DNA of 50,252 nt from a virus, in IMG/VR virus record IMGVR_UViG_3300027985_000559, positions 1-50,252 of that record. One strand, written 5' to 3'. A program made the position numbers and the translations under genes. Shown in pieces: positions 1 to 8,358 of this stretch. How positions within the stretch are numbered: the stretch's first letter is position 1; each line of letters begins with the position of its first letter. Under the pieces are notes generated by a model. That model was not told where the DNA came from, did no database searches, and saw only the letters and a list, made by a program, of their open reading frames with translations.

Positions 1-546
1 GTGTGCCGGATCGTCGGCATGGACGCCGTCCTCGCCAGCTGGGACATGGCGTTCAAGGACACCGACGCGTCCGACTACGTCGTGGGCCAGGTGTGGGCCC
101 AGCAGGGAGCCGACATCTACCTGCTCGATCAGGTGCGTGGCCGGTGGGACTTCCCCGAAACCCTGCGGCAGGTCCGCCAGCTCGCCGTGAAATGGCCCGA
201 CGCCCTGCTGAAGATCGTGGAGGACAAGGCGAACGGCACCGCTGTCCTCGCCCAGTTGCGCCACACCGTGCCCGGCCTGGTCGCGGAGACCCCGACCGAA
301 TCCAAACCGGCAAGGGCGCAGGCCGTCGCGCCGCTGGTGGAGGCCCGGAACGTGCACCTGCCGAGCCCCGAACTGGCGCCGTGGGTGGGCGCGTTCATCG
401 ACGAGTGCGCAGCGTTCGACAACGGCGCCCACGACGACCAGGTCGACGCCATGAGCCAGGCACTGAAACGCATGGTGATCCTGCCGCTGTTCGCAGACGA
501 CGAAGAGGACGACGAGCCGGCCTACACAGACATCAGTCCGTGGTAG
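1..546 (+). CDS. Terminase large subunit, C-terminal nuclease domain (5' truncated by window edge)
   Basis: Only the C-terminal 181 residues of the packaging motor's large subunit are present. They match the RNase H-fold nuclease domain of phage terminases, which cuts concatemeric DNA into the procapsid. The acidic residues are placed as in the family: SWD at residues 13-15, VEDK around 73-76, and the closing HDDQVDA at 144-150. The ATPase domain with Walker A and B should lie upstream of the window. Portal follows after 13 nt, the usual order. The first in-window GTG at base 1 is not a credible start. High confidence in identity. Confidence 0.9.
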   Translation: MCRIVGMDAVLASWDMAFKDTDASDYVVGQVWAQQGADIYLLDQVRGRWDFPETLRQVRQLAVKWPDALLKIVEDKANGTAVLAQLRHTVPGLVAETPTESKPARAQAVAPLVEARNVHLPSPELAPWVGAFIDECAAFDNGAHDDQVDAMSQALKRMVILPLFADDEEDDEPAYTDISPW

Positions 547-559
547 CTGAGGGGGTGTT

Positions 560-2032
560 GTGGGACGCAAGCGTGAGAGGGTGATGGCGGCCGCACTGGT
601 CCAGCTCGACGAAGCCCTCACCGACCTCCAACAGCTGATGGTCGCCGAAGAGCGCGGCTGGGACCTGGTCGGCGACGACAAGCTCGAACCGTCCCCGAAG
701 ATCCGCCGCGCCCGCGCCATCGAAGCCAAGCTGGCGATCGCCGGGAACCCGCTCATCAAGCGGGGCGTGAACCTGAACATCGCCTACATCTGGGGCCAGG
801 GTGTGACGGTCACGATCCGCGACGAGGCCTCCACCGGGCAGGACCTGCAAGGCGTCCTCACCGCGTTCATGGACGACCCGATGAACGAACCCCTGTGGTC
901 GCTCGAGGGCCAGATCGACCGAGAGAACGAACTCGCGGCGGGCGGCGAGGTGTGGCTGGCGTTGCCCACCACCCCCAGGGGCAGGGTCAGGGTCCGGCCT
1001 TTGGATCACGGCGAGATCACCGCGATCATCACCGACCCGGAGGACCGGTTCACCGACTGGTTCTACCTGCGCGAGTACACGCTGCGCAGGAAGACGGTAC
1101 GGGTGCTGTACCCGGCACTCGGCTACTGGCCGGCAGTCCGGCCCGAAGTACTCGACCACGACGCCGCCGCCTATCTGGACCGTCCCGAGCTGGCCGGCAC
1201 CCTGATCCGGTGGGACTCCCCAGTCCGCAAGGTCATCGTGAACAAGCTGGGCCGGCGCGGTGTCGGGGACGTGTTCGCCGCCCTGCCGCCGGCGGAGGCG
1301 TACCGGCAGTTCCTGGGCGCCTGGCACAAGATCATGATGAGCCTCGCCCGGTACGTGTGGCGGGCGAAAGCGAAGGGCGACAAGGCGCAGCAGCTCGCCC
1401 AGAAGATCCTCGACACTGAGGGCCAGCTCGGCCGCACCACCATCTCGGATCCGTCCACGTCGATGGAGGCGATCAACAAGTCGGGCGCCACGTTCGACGC
1501 CGACAGTGGCCGTCCGCTCGCCGGCATGGTCGCCGCGGCGTTGGGTCTGCCGATCACGATGCTCCTCACCGACCCGGGCGTGACGGGGGCACGCGCGACC
1601 GCGGAGACGCTGGACGAGCCGACCCAGCTCGACAAGGGTGTGCGCCGCAAGGTGTGGTCCCGCGTCTTCACCGACGTCGTCGGGTATGTGATCGACGCCC
1701 AAGTTCGCGCCGGCAGGCTGCGCGGCACGATCACCCGTGACGGCGACCGTGAGATCGTCACCCTCCCGGAGGGAGACAACCGGACTGTCGTGGTCGACTG
1801 GCCGCCGTTCGACTCGACCCCGCTCGAGACGCTGGTGAAGGCGATCGTCGAAGCCCAGTCCACGATGGTGCTGGACGACTTGACGATCCTGCGGCTCCTC
1901 CTGAAAGCCCTCGAAGTCGAGGACGCCGACGAAATCCTGACCGCGGCGACCGACGATCAGGGCCAGTTCATTCCGCTCGACGTCCGCGACATGGCCGCCC
2001 GGCAGAAAGCCGAGGACCGTGGCGGTCAGTAG
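560..2032 (+). CDS. Portal protein
   Basis: 490 residues, the usual size of siphovirus portals (SPP1 gp6/HK97-like). It would form the dodecameric ring at the capsid vertex through which DNA enters and to which the connector binds. The N-terminal half has the portal-like run INPLIKRGVNLNIAYIWG-type helix and strand, and the C-terminal part carries the long helical stem region. Position between terminase and MuF supports the call. The GTG start has a GAGGGGG ribosome site 5 nt upstream; GTG at 581 and ATG at 584 are alternatives. Its 3' end overlaps the next gene by 14 nt. Confidence 0.88.
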   Translation: MGRKRERVMAAALVQLDEALTDLQQLMVAEERGWDLVGDDKLEPSPKIRRARAIEAKLAIAGNPLIKRGVNLNIAYIWGQGVTVTIRDEASTGQDLQGVLTAFMDDPMNEPLWSLEGQIDRENELAAGGEVWLALPTTPRGRVRVRPLDHGEITAIITDPEDRFTDWFYLREYTLRRKTVRVLYPALGYWPAVRPEVLDHDAAAYLDRPELAGTLIRWDSPVRKVIVNKLGRRGVGDVFAALPPAEAYRQFLGAWHKIMMSLARYVWRAKAKGDKAQQLAQKILDTEGQLGRTTISDPSTSMEAINKSGATFDADSGRPLAGMVAAALGLPITMLLTDPGVTGARATAETLDEPTQLDKGVRRKVWSRVFTDVVGYVIDAQVRAGRLRGTITRDGDREIVTLPEGDNRTVVVDWPPFDSTPLETLVKAIVEAQSTMVLDDLTILRLLLKALEVEDADEILTAATDDQGQFIPLDVRDMAARQKAEDRGGQ

Positions 2033-3056
2033 GGCTACCCTGCGCCGGGCCCGCGCGATCCGGATCCTGATTGACGACCAGGTGGAGGCTGCCCTGCGGG
2101 ACCTGGTTGAGGCGTGGGGGTTGGCGTGGGACACCGTCGTCGACGAATGGAAGGCTGCCGCGCTCGAGCTCGCCGCGACACGGCCGGACGGCGGCTGGCA
2201 TGCCCGCTCGGTGGTGCTGCGGAACGTCCGCGCCCAGCGGGCCCTTCAGCAGACCGCGCAGGCGCTGGACGAGCTCGCCAGGCATGCGGGTGTCCGGATC
2301 GTGCGGGACGTCCCGGAGCTCCTCGCCGCACAGGAGGACCTGCTGGCCCTGCTGATCGACACCCAGTTGCCGTCCGGGGTCGATGTGGGCTGGTCGCGGG
2401 TGTCGGCGGAACAGCTCGACGCGATCGTGAAACGCTCAGCCGGCCACATCGAGTCGACGCTGCACCCGCTGCCCGGGCATGTGCAGGCGCAGATGAAGCA
2501 GGAGTTGATCCGGGGTGTGATCACCGGGTCGAACCCGAACCAGGTCGCGTCCATTCTCGTGGGCCGGCTGGGGGCACGGTTCGACGGCGGCCTGTGGCGG
2601 GCACGCACCATCGCCCGGACCGAGATGCTTCAGGCTGCGAGAGATGCCGCGTTGCAGTCGAGGATCGCGAACAGTGACATCGTCGGTGGCTGGCGGTGGA
2701 TGTGCTCGCTGTCCTCACGTACATGCCCGTCCTGCCTGGCGATGAACGGCCAGATCTTCCCGGCTGACGAGCCAGGCCCCGACGACCACCCCAGCGGCCG
2801 GTGCACCGCCGTGCCCGTGACGAAGACGTGGAAGGAACTAGGCATCGACGGCGTCGACGAGCCTGCGAGCATCTTCCCAGACGCTAAGGCCTGGTTCGCT
2901 CAGCAGACACCGAAGGTGCAGAAGGACATCATGGGCCAAGCGCGGCTAGACGCCCTGAACCAGGGAAAGATCTCGTGGTCCGACATGTCGGTGAAGCAGC
3001 ACAATCCGGGATGGCGCGACTCATACGTCACTCCGCCGCTCAATCGGCGCAGGTGA
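2019..3056 (+). CDS. MuF-like minor capsid protein
   Basis: 345 residues. The C-terminal half fits the phage Mu gpF/SPP1 gp7 head morphogenesis domain: RARTIARTEM helix (about residues 193-202), then a cysteine/histidine cluster (C228, CPSC near 235-238, a His near 258 and SGRC near 260-263) that probably binds zinc. These proteins sit inside the head on the portal and are needed for head assembly or DNA ejection. The N-terminus is helical. It overlaps portal by 14 nt and starts at GTG. No toxin domain is fused to it. Confidence 0.85.
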   Translation: MAVSRATLRRARAIRILIDDQVEAALRDLVEAWGLAWDTVVDEWKAAALELAATRPDGGWHARSVVLRNVRAQRALQQTAQALDELARHAGVRIVRDVPELLAAQEDLLALLIDTQLPSGVDVGWSRVSAEQLDAIVKRSAGHIESTLHPLPGHVQAQMKQELIRGVITGSNPNQVASILVGRLGARFDGGLWRARTIARTEMLQAARDAALQSRIANSDIVGGWRWMCSLSSRTCPSCLAMNGQIFPADEPGPDDHPSGRCTAVPVTKTWKELGIDGVDEPASIFPDAKAWFAQQTPKVQKDIMGQARLDALNQGKISWSDMSVKQHNPGWRDSYVTPPLNRRR

Positions 3057-3122
3057 GATAATGGTGACCCCGGCGACCGCTGCGAACGGCCCCGGGGCGT
3101 GGCCGACTGGATTGGAGTCGAC

Positions 3123-3659
3123 GTGGCCCAGAGTATCTGCACTGTTGCTGAATGCGACCGTGTCGCGAAGAAGCGCGGCTGGTGCGAAAAGCACTACAAC
3201 CGGTGGCTTCGGATCGGGACGACAGACATCGAGCATGAGTACGGCGCCCCCAAACCGTCGTGTGTCGTGGACGGCTGCGAGCTTCCCGGGACGCCTCGCG
3301 GCACCGGCTACTGCTACAAGCACTACCGGCGCTACTACCGCCACGGAGACCCCACCGTGACGAGCAGGATCGTCGGTGACGACATCGCCCGGTTCGAGTC
3401 CTACCTTGCGTCAGGCCCAGACGGATGCTGGAACTGGACCGGACTCCTGAACGCTGACGGCTACGCCGTGATGCTGGTGGGTGATCTGCCGACAGCTTCG
3501 GCTCACCGCTGGGCATACCGCCACTTCGTGGGCGACCTGGTCGAGGGTTTAGAGATCGACCACCTGTGCAACAACCGGCGCTGCGTGAACCCGTGGCACC
3601 TGGAGCAGGTCACGCACGAGGAGAACCTCCGCCGGATGCGGGAACGCGCCGCCGCGTAG
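3123..3659 (+). CDS. HNH endonuclease (probable homing type) inserted between head genes
   Basis: 178 residues from a GTG preceded by GGAG at 5 nt spacing; an upstream in-frame GTG at 3099 lacks that spacing. The N-terminus has two zinc-knuckle-like repeats (C-x4-C then GWCEKHY; CVVDGCE then GYCYKHY). The nuclease core follows: GCWNWTG, AHRWAYR, then LEIDHLCNNRRCVNP and HLEQVTHEENLRR, the HNH ββα-metal signature. It breaks the usual MuF-protease adjacency, as mobile endonuclease genes do. Three further HNH genes occur at 30.6, 33.9 and 34.4 kb. Cutting target is unknown. Confidence 0.85.
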   Translation: MAQSICTVAECDRVAKKRGWCEKHYNRWLRIGTTDIEHEYGAPKPSCVVDGCELPGTPRGTGYCYKHYRRYYRHGDPTVTSRIVGDDIARFESYLASGPDGCWNWTGLLNADGYAVMLVGDLPTASAHRWAYRHFVGDLVEGLEIDHLCNNRRCVNPWHLEQVTHEENLRRMRERAAA

Positions 3660-3801
3660 GCGGATCGTCCTCCGGCTTCCTGGACCCTTCCGGGCGACGC
3701 GCCACGAGCGCGTCACACCATCGGCATTCCCACTGTTCGAGCGTGCCGTTTTCCAGATCTAGCACCAGCTCCACGAGTTGCCACTCGTGCCTGTGTTCCA
3801 C
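3610..3801 (-). CDS. Possible small zinc-ribbon-like protein on the opposite strand
   Basis: 63 codons, GTG start at 3801, reading against the late operon. The first half looks protein-like: HEWQLVELVLDL, then EQWECRWCDALVARRP, with a CxxC pair and the aromatic spacing seen in small actinophage zinc-ribbon proteins. The last part overlaps the 3' end of the HNH gene by 50 nt and is of low complexity. It fills the 120-nt gap between the HNH gene and the protease gene. No good ribosome site is visible, so this is a tentative call; a chance antisense frame is the main alternative. Confidence 0.4.
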   Translation of the reverse strand: MEHRHEWQLVELVLDLENGTLEQWECRWCDALVARRPEGSRKPEDDPPTRRRVPASGGGSPRA

Positions 3802-3831
3802 CCGCGAAACCTATCCGAGAAGGAGGCCGCG

Positions 3832-5055
3832 ATGCACCTGTGCTTGGAGAAGGCGTCCGGCGCTGCCCTGCTGTCCGAGACGTGGCGGCTCATCGAATCA
3901 CCCACCCCGTCGGGGAAGCGGTACAAGGCCCGCCTGATCGACGCCGGCGAAGGCTCCTCAGGTATCTACACGCCGGAGGCGCTGCAGCAGGCCGCGACGG
4001 ACCGCATCTTCGCGAAGGGCACCCGGATCCATCTGGATCACCCGCGCCGCAGCGACGACCGTGATCTGCCGGAACGGTCGGTGAAGGACTGGTGTGGTGT
4101 TCTCGACGAGGACGCCGTCTACAACCCGGACGCGCAAGCGCTCGAGGCCGCGATCCGGATCTTCTCCCCGTACCAGCAGATGATCGCCGAGATGTGGGAT
4201 CAGGTCGGCATGTCGATCCGGGCGTGGGCCGACACCGAACCCACCCCGTCGGGGAAGCCGAAGATTACCCGTTTCACCGAAGCCGGAAGTGTCGATTTCG
4301 TCACCCAGGCTGGCCGCGGCGGCCGGCTGCTGCAGGTCCTGGAGTCGCGGATCGACGAGGCGACGTACCGGGACCGGCGCGAACAGATCGAGACGGCGGT
4401 CCGGGACCGCTACCAGACCGACCAGCACTACGTGTGGGTCCGGGACTTCGACGACACCACGGTGTGGTTCGAGACCGACGACAACCACTGCTGGCAGCAG
4501 GCCTACACAGTGGCCGCGGACGACTTGTCCGTGGCGCTTTCGGGTGACGCGGTCGAGGTCCGGCCCGTCACCCAATACGTACCCGTCCAGCCCACTCCCA
4601 ACGAGTCGGGCACCAACAGCGAGTCCACTGACGAAGGAGATCCCATGGACCCCAAGGAACTGGAAGCCCAGATCGAGGCTCTCCAGAAGCAGCTCGACGC
4701 CGTGACCGCCGAGCGTGACCAGCTGAAGACCGAGAAGCGTGCCCGCGCGAACAGCGACAAGGCCCTGGCCGCGCTGCCGACCGTCGAGGGCTACGACAGG
4801 CTGCCCGAGCTCGCTCAGGCCCGTGTCGCCGAGACCGTGGCCCGCCAGATCCCGACCACGGAGGCCGGAGACCTGGACACCGAGAAGTTCAACGAGGCCG
4901 CGGCCGCCGCGATCAAGGCCGAGGCCGACTACCTCGCGAAGGTCGCCCCCACCAGCGAGCGGCTCGCCGGCTTCGGCGACACCCGGCCCGCCACCGAATC
5001 CACCCAGCCGAAGCGCACCCACGACGCGTGGGGCGACAAGACCAAGGAGAAGTGA
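3832..5055 (+). CDS. Capsid maturation protease fused to scaffold
   Basis: 407 residues. ATG at 3832 is chosen because AAGGAGG lies 5 nt upstream; an in-frame start at 3778 would add 18 unconvincing residues. The N-terminal ~190 residues resemble phage prohead proteases of actinophages: WRLIE, SGIYTPEAL, HLDHP (probable catalytic His near residue 70) and VGMSIRAWA (probable catalytic Ser near 128), then SVDFVTQAGRGGRLLQ. The C-terminal ~130 residues form a charged coiled coil (DPKELEAQIEALQKQLDAV and onward) typical of scaffolds. The protease would remove scaffold during head maturation. An internal start at 4645 probably gives scaffold alone. Confidence 0.82.
   Translation: MHLCLEKASGAALLSETWRLIESPTPSGKRYKARLIDAGEGSSGIYTPEALQQAATDRIFAKGTRIHLDHPRRSDDRDLPERSVKDWCGVLDEDAVYNPDAQALEAAIRIFSPYQQMIAEMWDQVGMSIRAWADTEPTPSGKPKITRFTEAGSVDFVTQAGRGGRLLQVLESRIDEATYRDRREQIETAVRDRYQTDQHYVWVRDFDDTTVWFETDDNHCWQQAYTVAADDLSVALSGDAVEVRPVTQYVPVQPTPNESGTNSESTDEGDPMDPKELEAQIEALQKQLDAVTAERDQLKTEKRARANSDKALAALPTVEGYDRLPELAQARVAETVARQIPTTEAGDLDTEKFNEAAAAAIKAEADYLAKVAPTSERLAGFGDTRPATESTQPKRTHDAWGDKTKEK
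4645..5055 (+). CDS. Probable nested scaffold protein (internal start within the protease gene)
   Basis: In frame with the protease gene, ATG at 4645 is preceded by GAAGGAG with 5 nt spacing, as good a ribosome site as that of the full gene. It would give a 136-residue, highly charged, helical protein beginning MDPKELEAQ and consisting of just the scaffold-like coiled coil. The arrangement parallels lambda C/Nu3, where the scaffold is made from an internal start of the protease gene so that it outnumbers the protease. Inference from the start site and domain boundary; no expression evidence. Confidence 0.6.
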   Translation: MDPKELEAQIEALQKQLDAVTAERDQLKTEKRARANSDKALAALPTVEGYDRLPELAQARVAETVARQIPTTEAGDLDTEKFNEAAAAAIKAEADYLAKVAPTSERLAGFGDTRPATESTQPKRTHDAWGDKTKEK

Positions 5056-5058
5056 CCC

Positions 5059-5451
5059 ATGTCCGAAGGCATGAACCTGTCGGTGCTGATCCCCTCGGGG
5101 CTCCTCGACACCATCAAGAAGGCGGACCCGGTCCGCATCGGCGGCGCGACCGGCTTCAACGCCGTCCTGACCACCGACCCGAAGCCCACCAGCGAGACGA
5201 CCACCGACACGCAGGGCCCGGTGTTCGCAGGCGGCAACCCTGCCGGCTACGCCTCGGTGACCCGTGAGGGCATCCACCCGTTCACCGTCGCGTTCGCGGT
5301 CGCGAACCTGTACGACCCGATCTACATCGTGACCGCGACCGGCGCCCTCACCGACGACGACAACAGCGCCGCGAACCCCCTGTTCGGGTGGGCGATGAAC
5401 ACCAAGGCAGCCACCTCCGGGGAGCTGCTCGTCCTGATCAAGAGCAACTGA
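5059..5451 (+). CDS. Head decoration (capsid cement) protein, DUF2190-like
   Basis: 130 residues, 3 nt after the protease-scaffold gene and just before the capsid gene, the standard place for a decoration protein. The sequence is β-rich and glycine-rich: DPVRIGGATGFNAV near the start, VTREGIHPFTV in the middle, and GWAMNTKAATSGELLVLIKS at the end, the last matching the closing strands of DUF2190-type cement proteins. It would bind the outside of the mature capsid and stabilise it against DNA pressure. Confidence 0.75.
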   Translation: MSEGMNLSVLIPSGLLDTIKKADPVRIGGATGFNAVLTTDPKPTSETTTDTQGPVFAGGNPAGYASVTREGIHPFTVAFAVANLYDPIYIVTATGALTDDDNSAANPLFGWAMNTKAATSGELLVLIKSN

Positions 5452-5468
5452 ACGGAGCCCTGAGCATC

Positions 5469-6629
5469 ATGTCCCTGAACCTGATCAACGGCGCCGCCAC
5501 CGAGGCGGCCAACGACGACGCCGGCAGCTTCTTCGCCGGCACCATCGCCCCCCGCCGGTACCGCATCTCCGAAGCCCTCGCCGACAAGGCGCAGGACTTC
5601 CTGGAGGCCATGTTCGCCGGCCGCAAGTCCCGCCACCAGATCGCTGAGGCGTTCAGCACCGACAGCTTCACGCTGGCCGTGTTCGCCGCGATCGACACGA
5701 AGGTGATGGACACCTACCAGGAGCTGCCGTCGGTGTGGCGCCAGTACACCGACGTCATGACGGTGCCGGACTTCCGCCCGACCCGGCTCCTGACGAAGTG
5801 GTTCGAGACCCTCGGCCTCAAGCTCGTCCCCGAACTCACCGAGTACCCGACCGGCGGCGGTGTCGACCACTCCCTGAACTGGATCAACGTCGCGAAGTAT
5901 GGCCTGCGTGACGCCGTGTCGTGGGAGTCGACCATCAACGACACCGCGATCGACGAGATCGAGTCGATGCCGACGAAGTATGCCAACGCGGCGGCGGAGA
6001 CGGAGTCGATCAACGCGCTCGCGAACCTGCTGAACGTCGACCCGAAGACGAACCTCGCGTCCGGCTTCAACACCGCCTTCTTCAAGGCCGCGAACGGCAA
6101 CGCCCCGGTCACCACGCCGCTGACCGCGGACAACCTGGACGCCGTCCTCGACGAGATGTCGCGGCGGGTCCCGGCGAACAAGAAGAAGATCGTCGTTCCG
6201 CCCGACATGCAGGTCGTGATCCCGAAGGCGCTCGAGCGCCAGATGAAGCGGATCCTGAACCTGCGGGAGATCCGCAAGGCGAACGGCACCGGCACCGACG
6301 TCTACGACAACTACCTGCAGGCGTCGGACTACGTGGTGGAGCCGATGCTCGACGCGATCCTGACGTCGGCGAACAAGGCGACCACCTGGTTCGTTCTGCC
6401 GAAGACCGGATCCCGCCAGCCCGCCAGCTTCGCGGCGTTCCTGCGCGGCTACGAGTCCCCGGACATGCGGTACAAGTCGGCGGCCGGGCAGCGGCTCGGT
6501 GGGGGCGACATCTCCCCCCTCGAGGGCAGCTTCGACATCGACGACATCCAGACCCGGGTGCGTCACATCGTCGGCCACCAGACCGGTGACCCGACGTTCA
6601 CGTTCGCCTCGGACGGCTCCGGGGCCTGA
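5469..6629 (+). CDS. Major capsid protein (HK97 fold)
   Basis: 386 residues from ATG 5469, with GGAG 11 nt upstream; an in-frame start at 5388 lies inside the decoration gene and is less likely. Features fit actinophage major capsid proteins: TVPDFRPTRLL in the N-terminal third, KKKIVVPPDMQVVIP and a C-terminal RVRHIVGHQTGDPTF. It would self-assemble around scaffold into the T=7-type procapsid. No separate delta domain is obvious, consistent with the free-standing scaffold. Position after the cement gene and before connector genes supports the call. Confidence 0.88.
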   Translation: MSLNLINGAATEAANDDAGSFFAGTIAPRRYRISEALADKAQDFLEAMFAGRKSRHQIAEAFSTDSFTLAVFAAIDTKVMDTYQELPSVWRQYTDVMTVPDFRPTRLLTKWFETLGLKLVPELTEYPTGGGVDHSLNWINVAKYGLRDAVSWESTINDTAIDEIESMPTKYANAAAETESINALANLLNVDPKTNLASGFNTAFFKAANGNAPVTTPLTADNLDAVLDEMSRRVPANKKKIVVPPDMQVVIPKALERQMKRILNLREIRKANGTGTDVYDNYLQASDYVVEPMLDAILTSANKATTWFVLPKTGSRQPASFAAFLRGYESPDMRYKSAAGQRLGGGDISPLEGSFDIDDIQTRVRHIVGHQTGDPTFTFASDGSGA

Positions 6630-6644
6630 CCGGGAGAGCTGGCT

Positions 6645-6950
6645 GTGACCAAGACTGAGGCTGCGCAGGAGCTCGTCCTGCTGCTCGGCTCCGCCGTGCA
6701 CAGCCAGCTCACCAACGAGGAACAGGACTGGTGCCTGGAGAAGGCCAATAGCGGCGGCGACTACGACGCGTGGATCGCCGCCGCTGAGGCTGCTGAACTG
6801 TTGGGCCGCCGTGCCCTCGCCGGCGGGCTGAAGCAGTTCACCGCGGACGGCGCGACGTTCGTCAAGCAGCCGGCCGACTGGTTCACGATGGCGGCCACGT
6901 TCAGGGCGAAGAGCCCCCGCGACACCACCTTCTACTTCGACATCGTGTGA
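6645..6950 (+). CDS. Head-tail connector (adaptor) protein
   Basis: 101 residues, GTG start with GGGAGAG upstream. It lies directly after the capsid gene, the place of the adaptor that extends the portal ring (HK97 gp6/SPP1 gp15 role). Mostly helical in its first 65 residues (TEAAQELVLLLGSAVHSQLT), with a short β C-terminus. Sequence alone is not diagnostic; the assignment rests on position and size. Confidence 0.6.
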   Translation: MTKTEAAQELVLLLGSAVHSQLTNEEQDWCLEKANSGGDYDAWIAAAEAAELLGRRALAGGLKQFTADGATFVKQPADWFTMAATFRAKSPRDTTFYFDIV

Positions 6951-7372
6951 TGCTGTCGACCGCCGAACTCATCGAGGCGCAGGAGTTGCAGCTGGCCGCG
7001 ATGCCGGACCAGTGCGAGATCCGCTGGCACGACACCGTGCAGACCGTGAACGGCGCCGAGGTCGACGTCGAGGGCGAGGTCGCCGTCCGCTACCAGGGTG
7101 CCGACACGATCCCGTGCCGGGTCGGCGCTGTCGGCGGGGATCTGGCGAACACTCGGATCCCGACCGTCGGGGAGCAGCGGGTCCCGACCGGCACCGTGGT
7201 CGTCACCATCCCCACCGCTGTGGCCGGCGTGGTGCGGGACCGGATGCTCGTGAAGGTCCTCACCTCGGCCGACCCGGACATGGTGGGCCGCAGGTTCCCG
7301 ATCATCGGCGTCACCCATTCGACGTTCCCGACCGCCCGCCGCCTGGTGTGCCTCGACCCGGAGGAGGCGTAG
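6950..7372 (+). CDS. Head-tail connector (stopper-like) protein, DUF6093-like
   Basis: 140 residues. ATG at 6950 overlaps the previous stop by one base (TGATG); GTG 6947 is an alternative. β-rich, with CEIRWHDTVQ near the N-terminus, VPTGTVVVTIP in the middle and the closing FPIIGVTHSTFPTARRLV. This pattern is common in the second connector gene of actinophages (annotated DUF6093 or head-tail stopper), which would close the head channel after packaging. Role inferred from order. Confidence 0.65.
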   Translation: MLSTAELIEAQELQLAAMPDQCEIRWHDTVQTVNGAEVDVEGEVAVRYQGADTIPCRVGAVGGDLANTRIPTVGEQRVPTGTVVVTIPTAVAGVVRDRMLVKVLTSADPDMVGRRFPIIGVTHSTFPTARRLVCLDPEEA

Positions 7373-7723
7373 ATGTGGACGGTTGACACCAGCCAGCTGA
7401 ACCGGCTCTCGGTCGACCTGTCTCACGCCTCAGCCAGGGTCCAGCTGCAGTCGGCCCGGATCGTCCGGAAGACAGCGTTCGACTGTGAGGCGATCGCGAA
7501 GCAGTTCTGCCCGGTGGATACCGGCGCCACCATGAACAGCATCGGGGTCGACATGGAGACCGCGACCCGTGCCGTGGTCGGACCTACCACCGAGTACGCG
7601 CCGTACCTCGAGTTCGGCACCTACAAGATGGCGCCGCGCGCGTTCATGGGGCCGGCGCAGGACCGTGTCGCGCCGGCGTTCTTCACCGCCCTCGAGCGGT
7701 CCGCGCGGGAGCCGTTCCAGTGA
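7373..7723 (+). CDS. HK97 gp10-like head-tail/tail completion protein
   Basis: 116 residues. The motifs CPVDTGATMNSIGV (about residues 46-59) and YAPYLEFGTYKMAPRAFM (about 80-97) are the hallmark of the HK97 gp10-like family, which joins the finished tail to the connector. ATG lies one base after the previous stop TAG. The 3' end overlaps the next GTG start by 4 nt, so translation is probably coupled. Confidence 0.82.
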   Translation: MWTVDTSQLNRLSVDLSHASARVQLQSARIVRKTAFDCEAIAKQFCPVDTGATMNSIGVDMETATRAVVGPTTEYAPYLEFGTYKMAPRAFMGPAQDRVAPAFFTALERSAREPFQ

Positions 7724-8115
7724 ACGCTGCGGACGCGGACGCGGTCCGTGCCCGCGTCACAGCTGCCACACCGACGGTGGCCTGCTACGACGCCGAACCG
7801 ACGACCCCGCCGAACCAGTACGCCGTCCTGTACGACGGCGCCCCTGTGGCGCCGCTGGCCCGTCTGGCCGCCCGTCCCGTCGACGACACGGTGACGTTCC
7901 GGCTCGTCGTGATCGCCCGAACCACGGACGGGCTCCGTGCCGCCGTCGACGCGGTCCGTGCCCAACTCGTCGGGTGGCGCGTCAAGAACGACCGCAACTT
8001 CACCCCGCTCGCCCAGGTGCAGGCGGGCGACCTTCTTCCCACCGGAGAGTCGGGCGACCGCCGCATCTCCCAAACCCTCGTGTTCCGCTACACCCGACCC
8101 TTTGGAGGCAACTGA
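7720..8115 (+). CDS. Tail terminator protein
   Basis: 131 residues, GTG start overlapping the previous stop by 4 nt (GTGA). Composition and order fit tail terminators (lambda gpU role), which cap the growing tail tube at its head-proximal end: NQYAVLYDGAP, DTVTFRLVVIARTTDGLRAAVDAVR, then a C-terminal TLVFRYTRPF strand. The next gene's ATG overlaps its stop by one base. Assignment from pattern and position between gp10-like and tail tube genes. Confidence 0.7.
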   Translation: MNAADADAVRARVTAATPTVACYDAEPTTPPNQYAVLYDGAPVAPLARLAARPVDDTVTFRLVVIARTTDGLRAAVDAVRAQLVGWRVKNDRNFTPLAQVQAGDLLPTGESGDRRISQTLVFRYTRPFGGN

Positions 8116-8357
8116 TGTCCAGCCAGATGGTGACCGTCAAGCGCACTGACCCTGACGGCACCGTGCACACCTACGCGTGGCCGAAGAGCCTCGCCGCAGC
8201 CGACGACACGCTGACGATCGTCAAGGACGATCCGGCGACCACGGACGGCTACCGCAAGCCCGTCGTCGAGCCCGCCGAGTCCAAGACCGACGCGCCTGTC
8301 GTCGAGCCCGGCAAGCCCGCAGGCAAGCCCGTGACCGAACCCAAGAAGGAGAACTGA
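8115..8357 (+). CDS. Small protein of the tail module, unknown function
   Basis: 80 residues, ATG 8115 with GGAGG 6 nt upstream. The N-terminal half is a compact β-rich stretch (VTVKRTDPDGTVHTYAW); the C-terminal half is a Pro/Lys/Glu-rich tail with repeats of VVEP and GKP. It sits between terminator and tube genes. I do not recognise a family. The low-complexity tail suggests a flexible linker or decoration. Confidence 0.65.
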   Translation: MSSQMVTVKRTDPDGTVHTYAWPKSLAAADDTLTIVKDDPATTDGYRKPVVEPAESKTDAPVVEPGKPAGKPVTEPKKEN

Positions 8358-8358
8358 C

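Noticed and set aside
533-2134. Long opposite-strand open frame over the portal gene (533 codons)
   Set aside because: Antisense frame of a G+C-rich gene: Arg/Gly/Val/Asp-rich without domains; portal frame has motifs and a ribosome site.
3958-5277. Long opposite-strand frame over the protease-scaffold gene (439 codons)
   Set aside because: Shadow of codon bias; low-complexity Gly/Leu/Arg sequence and no start signal.
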